From: Batrachochytrium dendrobatidis JAM81 | Taxonomy: Eukaryota; Chytridiomycota; Chytridiomycetes; Rhizophydiales | Direction of reading: 5' to 3' | Assembly (NCBI RefSeq): GCF_000203795.2 | Contig: NW_006281109.1 | Location: 134,001 to 198,000, forward strand | DNA length: 64,000 nt | Shown here: positions 25,246-36,581 of the stretch, one piece after another | Position numbering within the stretch: the first letter of the stretch is position 1 | Layout: each line of letters begins with the position of its first letter | Notes under the pieces: model-generated | Database searches by the model: none | What the model was told of the DNA's origin: nothing | What the model saw: the letters and a program-made list of their open reading frames with translations, nothing else | Translations under genes and position numbers: made by a program

Positions 25246-28200
25246 TTAGACCGAGATTCGGTCGGGAACAGTGTTTTGGTTTAAATAGACTCGGCATGTA
25301 CCGTCCGATCCACCAGATGCCATCACATCTCCAAAGTAAGGATGATATGCAACCGACCAAACTCCCTCGTCGTACTTTCTACGATGTGAAGATTGTTCCT
25401 GAATGCATCTTCTTGTACCCAAATCCCACCATCTCAGCGAGCAATCGTGACCTATTCATTCAGTGCGTGAGTTGGATAATATACATGACAACTTAAAGGT
25501 TCAAACTTACCCCCAGATACAAATGCAAGTCCTCCAGGTGAAATATCCAAACATGTTACAGCATCAGAATGTGCTGCCATAGAATGCACACATTTTCCTA
25601 CACGATATAATGTAAATATACGAGTCTAAACATACATCAAAATTGCACAACGGATTGAATCGTGTTTTGACATTATAGTCATTCAACATACCTGACTGAA
25701 TATCAAACAATCTAATCGTGTTGTCTTCGTGTCCAGTGATGGCAAGGGATTGGAATGGATGACATGCAAGTGCATTAACCTGAGAACCAGCTATATGATC
25801 CAATAAAATATGGGTTGGTATCGTTTAAAACTACAAAAAATGGTTCAATTCACTGACCTGTAGAATCCAAACTAGCTTCAAATTGCAAAACTTCTGTTCC
25901 AGTTTCAATGTCGAAAAGCTTGACAACACCATTTCGATATCCAACAATCAATTTGGTCAAATCGGTATGGGTCCAACTCGTAATAGTGGGAGTCTCGTAT
26001 TCTTTGTTAGATATGGGTGCACTTTGACCAGTCAAACCACTTTTTACTGAACGATTGGCTGTACCATGATACCATAGTGTGGTTTTTAATGATGGATTGG
26101 CAAGGGTTGTGTCCCATAGCTTGACTGTACCATCAGCAGAAGCAGACGCAAGAAGTGATGTTTGTGATTGCATTGGATGAAGACGCAAATCCCAGATCAT
26201 ATCCGAATGACCCACATAGATGTGCTGTTTTAATTTCGAATCTAATAAAAACCGTTAAAAGCACAACACTGACTCGACAATATCGAATAATAGACTAAAC
26301 ACTTACTGTACGCTGGATACAATGGCATATCTAGCTGTGGAATCTGCCACATACAAATGGTTGCATCACCACCTGCAGAATACACTCGATCACCTTCTTC
26401 TGAAACCGCTAATGTAGTAACAACGTCCTTGTGTCCTCTAAATGTATGCATGGGCTCAATATCCGGACTATGTAAAGTTTAACTATTAGCAACTTGAACC
26501 AAACAAACAGATGTATAGCAAGTATATCTAAAACTCACTAATCGTTATTTCGAACAGACCACATTTTGACTGTATGATCCTCGGATGCGGAAAACAAGAC
26601 CATTTTTTTAGGATGGAAAGCAACATCCCTCACCGAATCAAAATGGCTAGGAGAGTTGAAACTGATTGTAAATCATCTTGACTCAAAAAAACTCGGCAGT
26701 CAAAACAGCAAATCAAACCTTTTTAGTGTATCTCGAAGCTGCCATGCAAATTCGCCTTTAGATGTAAGCACGACCTAATACAAAATTAAATAGGTTAGTT
26801 TTAAACGTATCAAACTCGGCATAGAATATAAATATAAAACTACCCACTCTTTTTTGTAAATCAGTAACATTGACAATATCTGAAGTCTCATTATCAGGCA
26901 TGGTATTTTGATCATCAGCTACAGCTATCAACAATGTTTAGAAACGACATCAATACAAGCGCATTTAAAACTAAAAAGAAGAATCAACAAAACAACTCTA
27001 ATGGATTGCTTACCAAAATGAACTGCAACTTTGTTGGTTGCACCTTTTCGAATAGTTCGATTATGATCCAGTATGACATCCTAAAACCAGTGTTGATCAG
27101 CATGCATACTATATCAGATTCGTGTTTCAATAAAGTTTGCAGAGTTAAAAAATTACTTGGTCATCTAAAGTTGCCAGTTCAGTATCTGAAGTGTCCAATT
27201 TAGTCTTGTTTAGCTGAGAAACGATTGAATGATCAGTTTCCATAGACTCCACCTATCAAATACATGTAGAAAACATTGAGTACAAAACCGATCCATTCCA
27301 TGTAAGCCTTGGCATAGATTCAAAACTCACATTTTGAAATGGTTTTGTATTAGAAACATCTATACGTTCTATTGAAGATCGCCTATTGACCTCAAAAGCA
27401 GATATAAAATTAGTGGGAGCAGATTGTTGGCGTGCTTCAGTTGGATAGTGTGGGTTGGATGATGCGTCTACCCCACTTGAAGCGGAGTTTGTGTTTGATA
27501 AATATTCAACTGTGTTTTGAGATACTGGTGGGGATGTGTTGTCGTTTTGTGCAGAAACACAGCTGGCACGCTTTCGACTAGCAGAAGAAGCCCATGTAGT
27601 AGTGGCCAAAAGAGAATCTGCTTCTTTAAGATAACTAGAGACGTGCAAATTGAGTTAGTACTTTGGATACAACCGAGTAGTTTGCTCTGGGCAATAGAAA
27701 TCCAGTCAGATCAAGCGTACCTTTTCAATAATTCACGACTGCGCAAGTTTCCATAACCTTTTGAAAAACTCAACAAGGCACCATTGGATTGTGGCAGTGA
27801 GTTCATGGAATCAATGATATTCACCGGAAGCATTAAACCATTACCGCCGACAGTAATACTTTTACTTTCGTCACTGTTGATTCGGGATGGTGCAGAATGA
27901 TCTTGATTTTCTTCATTCGATGATGGAATATATGGATTTTGCATAGCAGTAGATATTTCTTGAAGATTGACAGAAGAAAAGCTGTAATTGGTTGGAACAA
28001 TCTGGCTAGATTCTGTAGGGATTTCAGTAGGACTCGACTGTAGATCCGATCCAGCAGACAGCGTGACGACGGATGCGGTAGCAACCTGCTGTTTCTGGGC
28101 CAATGCCATGTATTTGGATCTAGACAAATGAAATCAAACAAGATATATACAAAGTGAGAGATTTGAATCGAATATTCATGACTGTCATGAACTGAGAGTG

Positions 28201-28769
28201 AAATCATTCCATGGCATGATTTAGACGTAACAGCAAGCTCGAAAAACAACGTCTGAATAACATTCATCAATACCTCTCCTGACGCAACGAGTATTCCAAC
28301 ATCTTGACTCTTCTAAGAAGATCTGATTTGAGATGTTCCAATGCTTGTCTTTCTCCTTCTAGAAATGCAACTCGAGCCTAATTCAATATGACAACAAGAG
28401 TTAGACGAAGCAGTCTGAACACATGAAACCTTGACTGCAGTCATGCCATACAAAATACACCAGAAATGGTATTCAAAAGATGACTTGAACACATCTCATT
28501 CAGTGCTTATAGCACTCATCACATACTTTCAAGTCAGCTTGTTCAATCTCCCACAAGTTGCGTTCTCTTTCAATGACTCTCCATTCAGACTGTAAATAGT
28601 GCAAAACTCCTGGAAGCGAGTAGTGCTGGAAGGGTGCGATGTCTGTTGGTTGCTGAAGAGAATTCTGTTTCATTGTTAATAATTGTCGCTTGTTGTTCAT
28701 GTTGTTCATGTTGGATCCAGCAGCAGATCCCATGGCTGCAACGCCTGTCTGAATGTCCGTTTCTTTCAT
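25246..28769 (-). CDS. Striatin-family WD40 scaffold protein (STRIPAK)
   Basis: Fourteen reverse-strand exons: 28769-28527, 28377-28274, 28119-27721, 27634-27331, 27252-27157, 27080-27014, 26924-26848, 26774-26719, 26646-26539, 26467-26307, 26241-25858, 25790-25692, 25597-25511 and 25451-25246, about 796 residues in all. The N-terminus carries the striatin block (HYSLPGVLHYLQSEW and the helix ERERNLWEIEQADLKARVAF), a caveolin-binding/coiled-coil region ending in RRVKMLEYSLRQER. After a Ser-rich linker come a block with SYLKEADSLL and then at least six WD40 repeats (AITGHEDNTIRLFD, LASASADGTVKLWD and others). Striatins scaffold PP2A and kinases in STRIPAK, controlling cell fusion, cytokinesis and development in fungi (Far8/PRO11 relatives). 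The number of introns is high for this window. Confidence 0.93.
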
Positions 28770-29020
28770 TCAAAATATTTGGTGTCAAGAAACTTGCTCA
28801 CAAGACAAACAGTTTTATGTGAGCAAGAATCCAACATTTACTTATTGCAAGTTGTCTTGACAATATTTATTATTCTTGATATTGTAACGATCATTACATT
28901 TGAGTTTCAAAAACATCTCGTTTTAATCTTCATGTTCGCGATCTAGTTGAACACATCTCGTATCGCAAGTTGTCCAATAACTCTACAAATAATTGGTTTC
29001 AAAAAACATTTCGAGTTTAT

Positions 29021-30373
29021 TCATCCTTGTAAATGTTTCCAATGAAACTCCAAATGATCATCCACTAATCAGATTCATCGAGTTGCATTCAGTTTAAAAT
29101 GATTCTACTTTTATAACAGTTTATCACAAAACTTACCAAATGTGGATATAAACCAGTAACTATGATCGTAACCTTCTTGTAGTCGATATTCTACTAGCAG
29201 ATGCGATTCGTTTGTATTTGCGCTAGCCACAAATCGATCAGGAAGCAACTGTCCGTCTTGTAAAAAAGAATCCTCTGATCCTTGATCAATCAGTACTGCC
29301 AGTTTGGGTCCGGTATATTTGGATGCCAGTTCAGTTGCGTCATATTGTTTCCATGATTCTTTGTTCTCGGTTCCCAAATAACCTCCAAACGCCTTGACTC
29401 CCCATTTACAGTGGATCGGATTTGCTAAACCATCATACCAGCAGATTAAGTCATGTTGATGATACTCAGTTTATAAAACTGAATCCATTATAAATCAAAA
29501 CTTACAGATTGGAGCAAATGCAGAAACCGACTTGAAATGACCTGGATTTCCAAGTGCACAAACCAGTGCACCATGACCACCCTGAATACAAAACAAGTGT
29601 AAATAATTAGATCAGAATTCATTCAAATCATAATTATAAATCATAATTACCATGCTGTGACCAAAGATTGACACTCGCGACGGATCAATGGGCAAATGAG
29701 CATTCACCAATTCAGGCAATTCGTGCATGATGTATGAATACATTTGATATCGAGACCATTTAGATTCTGTAGCATTCTACAGTCGTATTCACATGGAATA
29801 TTAAATAAAAATGTCAATCTTGTGAAATAAAGACCGTTTCAGTTCAAAATCACAGTGTGTATTATACAATGAACATTGTCGATTTAAAAAATCAATTTGC
29901 AGTAGGAAAGCATAACGAATAGTTCAGTCTTTCAACAGTTACTGTAAACATGGCATCAATATTACAAGTTTGAATTAAAGTCATTACCACATAGAAACCA
30001 GCACCAGATCCAAAATCCCAACTATCGTCTTCTCCATCGATGCCCAATCCTCTAGGACTTGTATCAGGACAGATCAATGCAAGACCCAGTTGACTAGCCT
30101 TTTTAATTGCTCCTGCTTTGGTGATAAAGTTGTCCTACAAGAATAAAACAATTCATGAGACAATGAGGTTAAAGACTTGTATAAATGACAAAGTACCTCA
30201 TTGCAGGTCAGTCCAGATAGAAAATAGAGAGCAGGGATTGCTTTAGAAACGGATTTAGGAAGAAAGACAGAAAACTTCATTTTGCATGCCAGAAGAGTAG
30301 AATCATGAGAGTATTTGAATACAATTCCATCGAATGTCTTGGACTGAGAGAGTAATACCAACGGACTAGTCAT
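29021..30373 (-). CDS. S-formylglutathione hydrolase (esterase D)
   Basis: Six reverse-strand exons: 30373-30197, 30134-29988, 29776-29651, 29581-29506, 29424-29137 and 29064-29021, about 285 residues, the family's usual size. It hydrolyses S-formylglutathione to formate and glutathione in glutathione-dependent formaldehyde detoxification, in the cytosol. The nucleophile elbow GHSMGGHG (Ser near residue 149) is assembled across an intron. The acid Asp lies near 221 (DQGSEDSFL) and the catalytic His near 261 (YDHSYWF). Other family marks are FLSGLTCNE near residue 55, CPDTSPRG and [12 protein letters not shown]. The last exon is only 44 nt, ending in a helix with a terminal HLQG. The start ATG was chosen because it precedes the conserved [16 protein letters not shown]. 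Confidence 0.95.
29886..29935 (-). repeat. Fragment related to the inverted-repeat element, inside an esterase intron
   Basis: Inside the 211-bp second intron of the esterase D gene, the word AGGAAAGCATAACGAAT at about 29895-29911 and its flank resemble AGGAAAGCATAGCGAAT at about 34924-34940 in degenerate copy H. This is a short match and could be a relic of the same family. No terminal repeat is present. Confidence 0.3.
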
Positions 30374-30611
30374 GGCTTGAAGATAAATCAATTTCAATGC
30401 GATTTCAATGCGATTTCACAATCTGGTAAAAACAGTCAATTCGAGTTTATAAATTGTTATTCAATAAAACTGCAAATAACTATTACAAGAATCATCAAAA
30501 AAACAATCCATATTTTATTGCTTGTTAATTCGTGTATTAGAAACAATGGATTGCATGAGATTCAAACACCAATCGCAACGTGAATAATTAACCCATTTAA
30601 TCCGCAATCCG

Positions 30612-32388
30612 TCAGGTTTCTTCTGTAGTAGACTGAAATGTGAATTCAGAAACAGGTTTAAAGATCGAGTCGCTTCCAACAATCCGAACTTGTGCATCTC
30701 CTTGTGCAAGTAACCCGCATTGTGCCCACACGTTCATCTGGTTATGTGTGAATGGACCATACAAGTCAGTTCCCGTTTCACCCCATTTGTACTCGAATGC
30801 TTCTGATTGTGCTTTTTCAGAAAGTGGTGGCAAAGGAGTTCCATGAACCCAGTCGTCATCTACGCCAAAGTTGTAATATATTAATACTGTATAAACCATC
30901 AAAAGCAACACTCAGCGCGATTCATCCTATCCATGACTTCAATACCAATTAAATCTTTGCTACGAAGTAGACGAACAATTTGCTCATACGATTTCTCGTA
31001 CGCTGATTGATCGCTATCAAACAAATGGCTCCCCAACGCAGTAATACGCTCAAGTGCTACTTTGCGTTGCTTGATCATGTCTGGAGTCAATCTACTTTCT
31101 ATATCAGCGTCGCTTTTCTTTACATCCTTTGCTTTTTTTTTCTTTGATAAAAATCCAATTCGTTGAATAGTCTAGATAAACTTTACATTAGCCAAGTTGC
31201 CATAATTCAGTAGTACAGTGATCTCCATGATCCAACCACCGCACCTTGATGAGAGTCTCACGGGGCTGCATATATCCAAGCACTTCACGCCATAACATGT
31301 TGATATCCGAATCAAATACAACATCCTCGACTTCCTTGTTCTTGTCCATCTGTGCTTCTTTGGCTCGTCGCGCCTTAAATTAGATTGGATAAAGTTGGTC
31401 AAATAGTTTGGCTCATCTTAATGTGCAAGGCAAAATCTATAGTTACCTTTTCAATGTCCATTTTGGAGAGATTTTGAAGCCACGAATCATGAATTGCATG
31501 CTCATCCTTCTTGACTACATAATGTCCGCTTTCATCAAACTCGCTAAAACAGATCCGTTGTATATCGTTAGTATGATACAGTATCAACACACGCACAATA
31601 TAATTACCCTTCATCCAGCTCGCGATCCATATTGAATGGCTCGATTTTAACTGTCCCATTATCATCAATGATATCGTCAAAATCCTCACGCCATTCCTGT
31701 CCGTTAATCTCATTGCTTTCCAAATGCTTTTTTGGAATACTAGTTGGATTCTTTTTATCAAATCCCTCACCAAACATATCATCGTCTTCATGATCAGCCT
31801 CTGGCTTTTGATCGTTCTTGTCATCGCCTTCTTCGTCATCTGCATTGTGCCAATGTTTCGGTTTACCGAATTTGGAAAATCCTGGAGCTGCTTTAGTTCC
31901 ATCTCCGTCATCATCTGTATTATCGTCTGAATCCACGACATCCTCATCACTTTCATATGCATCAGATCGGACAGCACCACGACGATGTTTAACTACCAAC
32001 AACACACATGAGTATTCAAGAGTGGATGATGTTACGATATACACAACCCAGGGTAGTAACCCAAATCTAGAATAACAATCCTACATGATTCAAGTTCTTC
32101 GTCCATATCGTCGTCATCCATGTCGCAACCAGAAGTAGCTGCCCAACCAGAACGAGTGATGTTGTGTTGAGACTTTCGTAGAATGGTATCCGATACACCC
32201 TTGATGCCAGGTCTGATGGGATTCATAGTATGGAGGTGTGTAGTTGAAGATTCATCATCTAGCCCACCCAAGACAGTAGACCCACCAATCCGCACCTTTT
32301 TACGAGACTTGGACAACTGAGTAGCAGAGGATAGAATAGATGGTCTAGAATCAATAGTCTGAGACTCTTTACGTTTAAGATTAGACAT
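30612..32388 (-). CDS. U5 snRNP GYF-domain protein (CD2BP2/Lin1 family)
   Basis: Six reverse-strand exons: 32388-32085, 31992-31608, 31543-31447, 31373-31245, 31171-30910 and 30859-30612, about 474 residues. The N-terminus is basic with a nuclear-signal-like KSRKKVR. Long Asp/Glu-rich stretches follow. The family block MLWREVLGYMQPRETLIK lies in the middle. The C-terminal GYF domain (from DDWVHGTPLPP) contains the Pro-binding signature EYKWGETGTDLYGPFT with W-x-YGPF spacing. The family bridges U5 snRNP assembly through the Prp6/Prp8 modules and leaves before tri-snRNP activation. The last splice (donor gttgct at 30909) is a weak site. An alternative acceptor about 40 bp upstream would add a short insert before the GYF domain. 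Confidence 0.88.
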
Positions 32389-32673
32389 GATCAGTTGCAG
32401 ATAGTAAAATCTATGAATGTCACTGAAAGAGTTGATTGCTGTTACAAGACTTGAAAATAGCAAGTTTGATCCTGTTTGGTTTAAAGAATCGATCATATCA
32501 ATTCATTTTAATTGCAGTCATATTAAAATGAATTCAAACCAGTTTACTTTGGAATCAATAATCGTCAATTATTCAGTCTTTCTATTATAAACTGGTTTAA
32601 AGTCTAACAATGTTCGTGAAACTGACTGTTTATTAATGTATTTCGACTTTGTTGCAGATTCGGTCAAATCAAT

Positions 32674-33874
32674 CTATGCATGACGAATGGCATCTAAAAC
32701 GTCTTTAGCACCACGCTCAATCAATACATTTGCAAGCGCAGTTCCAAGTTTATGAGCCATCGTTACTTTTTCTTCAATGTCCTCCGAGTCTAGATCCATT
32801 GACATGGCATGTCGGAGTTCAATGCTTCCATCCAAAGAAGTAACTGATCCAGTAAGACATAGTACATCTATGCCAGTATCGTTGGGTTCGATGCTGGTAG
32901 ATACACCAAGTGGAACACTGCATCCACCTTCAAGAGAACGCATAAAAGATCGTTCTGCAGTGCATCGGATACGGGTTGGTGTATGATTGAGAGGAGCAAG
33001 GAGTGATCGTACACAAGTGTCGTTTTCTCGACATTCAATTCCGATTGCGCCTTGACCGACTGCATGAAGAATAGTGACTGTGGGCAAGATTTCGGTGATT
33101 CTATCAGTCCATCCCATACGATGAATTCCAGCATATGCAAGAAGAATGGCAGCAAAGGGCGATGCTGGATCGTCAAGTTTCTTTAATCTGCAATGTCATA
33201 TTGTATTTAAAAATAAAATGTCAGTAAAGAATAGATTGAATCAAGGTTGGCTTGGATTTCTCACCTGGTGTTCAGATTGCCTCTCTATCCAACACATGTA
33301 AACACAATCATCCGACAGAATGACAAGGTTTAATTAAATGATGTTTTGGTTTACTACAATACACGGATTTGCAACTTACGATATCTTGAAAGACCAAATT
33401 TGGAAAACGACGTTTGAGTTGAGCAGATCGACGCACAGAACTTGTGCCAATAATACTTCCAGCAGGTAACTGAGCCAGTCCTGTAAAAGAATGCTTGAGA
33501 CTCATGATGACAACATCATTGGGTTGCTCACGCTCAAGGATAGCACCCACCATCATTCCAGACGGAAGTTGGGTGGGCAAATCCTTGAGAGAATGAACGA
33601 CAAAGTCTACCGAGTGGTCATCCAGAGCCATCTCCAGTTCTTTGGTAAAGAGAGACTTTGTTCCGATTTTCGAGAGAGCGACGTCCTGAACTTGATCGCC
33701 AGTAGTTGTCATGCCATTAATATCAAAGGTAAGCTGCGGATATTGCTGTTTCAACAAGGCCTGAACATGAGTAGTCTGGATCATTGCCAGCTGAGATTCT
33801 CTAGTTCCAATAGTGAAATTGGTCTTTGAAAAGTCAGTGACGATTACTTTGTTGTGAGTGGACATGACTGACAT
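32674..33874 (-). CDS. HEM3: Hydroxymethylbilane synthase (porphobilinogen deaminase)
   Basis: Three reverse-strand exons, 33874-33380, 33284-33265 and 33187-32674, give about 342 residues. The enzyme joins four porphobilinogen units into hydroxymethylbilane, the third step of heme synthesis, in the cytosol. Seen: the N-terminal IGTRESQLAM, the substrate-binding HSLKDLPTQLP, IGTSSVRRSAQLKR, RGNLNTRLKKLD and the dipyrromethane cofactor Cys in EGGCSVPLG (near residue 258). The middle exon is only 20 nt (encoding RGNLNTR with the next exon) and is needed to complete a conserved cofactor/substrate loop. Two in-frame ATGs lie at the 5' end (33874 and 33865). The first is used. Confidence 0.95.
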
Positions 33875-36581
33875 GAATTCAAAGCTGTTTGCCAATTGTT
33901 GTGGAAATCACAGATTTCCTGTTCGTCTGAATAACAACCAAATTGGATTCAAAAAATTGCAATCATTTTTAAATATAAAATAATTGATTTTTATTACAAA
34001 TATGTTCAGTTCAACAGACTGTAAAATGAAATCTATTTAAAGCAACAGTCAGTAAATAATATAAAATTTCATCTAAATCAAATCATGTTTTCAGATATCT
34101 AATTGACATTCAACACAATAAAGTGTGCCTTGTACATGGCACGGTTCTGTCCGCCCGTCAATATATTATCATCATTAAACGCTACGTAGCAAAGAAATCA
34201 AATGTAAACTTACTTGTGACATGCATCAGTGTAAAAACAGCAATTTAAAATACAATCAAAAATAATACTTTACAAATTAGTCAACAATAAATAATATACT
34301 ATGAATCATGATCAGTAATATATAAATGATTCTCATCAGACAAGGCTGAATATTATTCGTAATGATAAGTCTACATGACAATAAAGTGTTCAGACTCTGT
34401 GGTCATTTTTTGTAATCAGAGAGAATTCATATATATATTTAATCTAAAGAGTATATCTACGACAAATACTAACCTTGCTGTCGATCAGTTGCCAGCACTT
34501 TTGCCAGCAAGCACAACTAGCAAGAAAAAAGAAAATTCAATCGAATATATAAATTACCTGAGGACTGCAAAGTTATGTCACGTGTGTTTTGAGCTTGTAA
34601 ATCACCATATTGGCCAATGATGGCAACAGATCGCTAACCCGAGTAAAGTGTCCAGAATGCATGTACTCGATATCCATACAGTAGTCGTGCTCAAAAGTAA
34701 ATACCTTTTTCAGCGACTCATATTAAACTAAATGGAAATTTACAGCCGAATTCAGTATCAGGGTCAAGTGGATAAAATCGACTCCAAAACTGACGATCGT
34801 ACAATGCATGATTATGCCAAACAAGGATCATCTCAAGCTATAATTTGGTCGAGTATCACATGATAGACGTATCTGGAAGAATTGGAAATATCTATCCAGA
34901 AAGCAGTGAGTCAATCTGTACTAGGAAAGCATAGCGAATGACTCTATCCCAAAGCAAAAAGCAATCACTGCAAGATACAAAAGTGCTTAATTTTACATGA
35001 ATACAGCTGTAAATCCATGCACTAGAAATCAAGTAGATTCAAGCTTGATTGCATGTCTAAACTCCGCTGTTTTGCCCTTCATACCAACCCTGATATCACA
35101 GCCTTTTCTCCGCTTGCCTTTGCTGGCTGCTATACAAGGTGTAGCAAGCATGTAGCATAAATCTCATATTTTAAATTAGATATACAGTAAACATAATATG
35201 ACCAAAATGACATTAAACAACCTCCGCCATGATAAGCCCGTTTACCTGGTGACACTCCACTTTGGGGTAATAAACATCATACTCGAGTGTTCAGATTGCT
35301 CGAGTTTCAAACACTATTTGGATCAACACACATAGCACCAGCAGGAAATACGCAGTGTGAACACAGCCTTCGATCTATACAAATACTCGCTCAGCCCTTC
35401 GTATATATTTTTGCTTGGCAAGTACTCCAGTCACCAATCGTATTCAAACTCGGTCAGTCTCGTGAATCCTTTCAAAACATCCAAGTTGGTTACAAGTGAC
35501 TATTAGCCCTATTTTAATCTGCAGCGTCATCCAGCATAGCTACTTGCTGGCATTTCAAAGGATTTTTCAGTTTCCCAACTGACCCCAGTTACCAATCACC
35601 TAAATCTTGCGAGTCAATTAGCCTGGTGAGCACATTTTAACTGGCTTTTCATTCCCACACCAAATCAACTGTCTTGTCAAAAAGTTGCTTAGTTTGCAGC
35701 GACGTTCAGAGTGCAGACATTTCAAAGTTTTAAATTGACAGTTGATGAATTAAAGGTGTTGAAACAACTCTGTCACCGCATCCTATTAATCTGCATCAAC
35801 TCATGTCATGTTGTAGATAGAAAATATAACCAGAAATCTAACTAGTCTTTTCATGTTGAACGATAAATTACTCCGACTGGATTACTGATTAAAACTCATG
35901 AATGTCAATTTAGAATTCCGCTCCAATATTGTATATTTGTTCAGTCCTAGCCTTCACCGCATAAACTCGTTGGAATCAAAGTATTTCTGACCTCAAGAGG
36001 TAGTGGCATTGCTTACTTTCCGCTCTTATTTACACTCCGCTCCTACTCCACTACAAACGTACTGGCCATTTGCTTCGCGTGAATTCAAAAAGGTAGGAAA
36101 TAAGTTCAAGTGTTGCTATTGAGCAACGTGTGGGTTGCTTCAATCCTCTTCAACTCCTACAAAACTTCCGCCTTTTACCAGTTTGATCAGAGCTGAAATT
36201 TGTTGAATCAACACCAAAGCTCCGCCGCACTTTATCTACAGATATTTATGTATATCTGACTTGAGCTACAATACTTGTTGGCTTCCAGTAATAATTTATT
36301 AAATACTAGTTGCTATCGAGTCCAAACAAGTCCCTTTTATTTTTATTTACGTTAATTCAACTTTGATATTCACCAGTCGGGCCTTGCTACTCAACATTGA
36401 CTTGATTCTGCCTTGATTTGCTTTTATATATCTGACTGCCAGGTCCGCCTCTGTTCCAAATATCATCTACTATTAGACTTGCGTATATTTTTATCGACTA
36501 ATCCAATCTACACCTATTTTGGTTCGACAAATTCTGTTGATAGGTACATCCAAGTGCTCTATATCTTAATTATATCCACCA
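33875..36581. other. Gene-free 2.7-kb stretch upstream of the cyclin gene
   Basis: I see no supported gene. The sequence is AT-rich, has only short unconvincing reading frames and contains degenerate transposon copy H. The half nearest the cyclin gene (about 35.5-36.58 kb) is richer in C/T runs on the forward strand, compatible with a long promoter or 5' leader. No tRNA or snRNA was recognised. Confidence 0.5.
34560..35009 (-). mobile_element. MITE-like element, degenerate copy H
   Basis: The right boundary (about 34984-35009) is a clear terminal repeat (TTTTACATGAATACAGCTG) followed by TA. The interior aligns with copies C and E: the word ACAATGCATGATTATGCCAA at 34802-34821 matches ACAATGCATGGCTATGCCAA in copy C (42655-42674), and the sub-terminal TTGCAGTGATTGCT-type block is present in reverse complement. 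The left terminal repeat was not found, so the left boundary is approximate. It has the same orientation as copies B and C. Confidence 0.5.

Noticed and set aside
31399..31980. 193-codon reverse-strand frame in the CD2BP2 region
   Set aside because: It is a shifted frame of the acidic CD2BP2 exons with low-complexity Met/Ile/Arg content. The conserved frame on the same strand explains the region.
35287..35499. 70-codon forward frame in the region upstream of the cyclin
   Set aside because: It is short and isolated, with no recognisable motif or splice partner.
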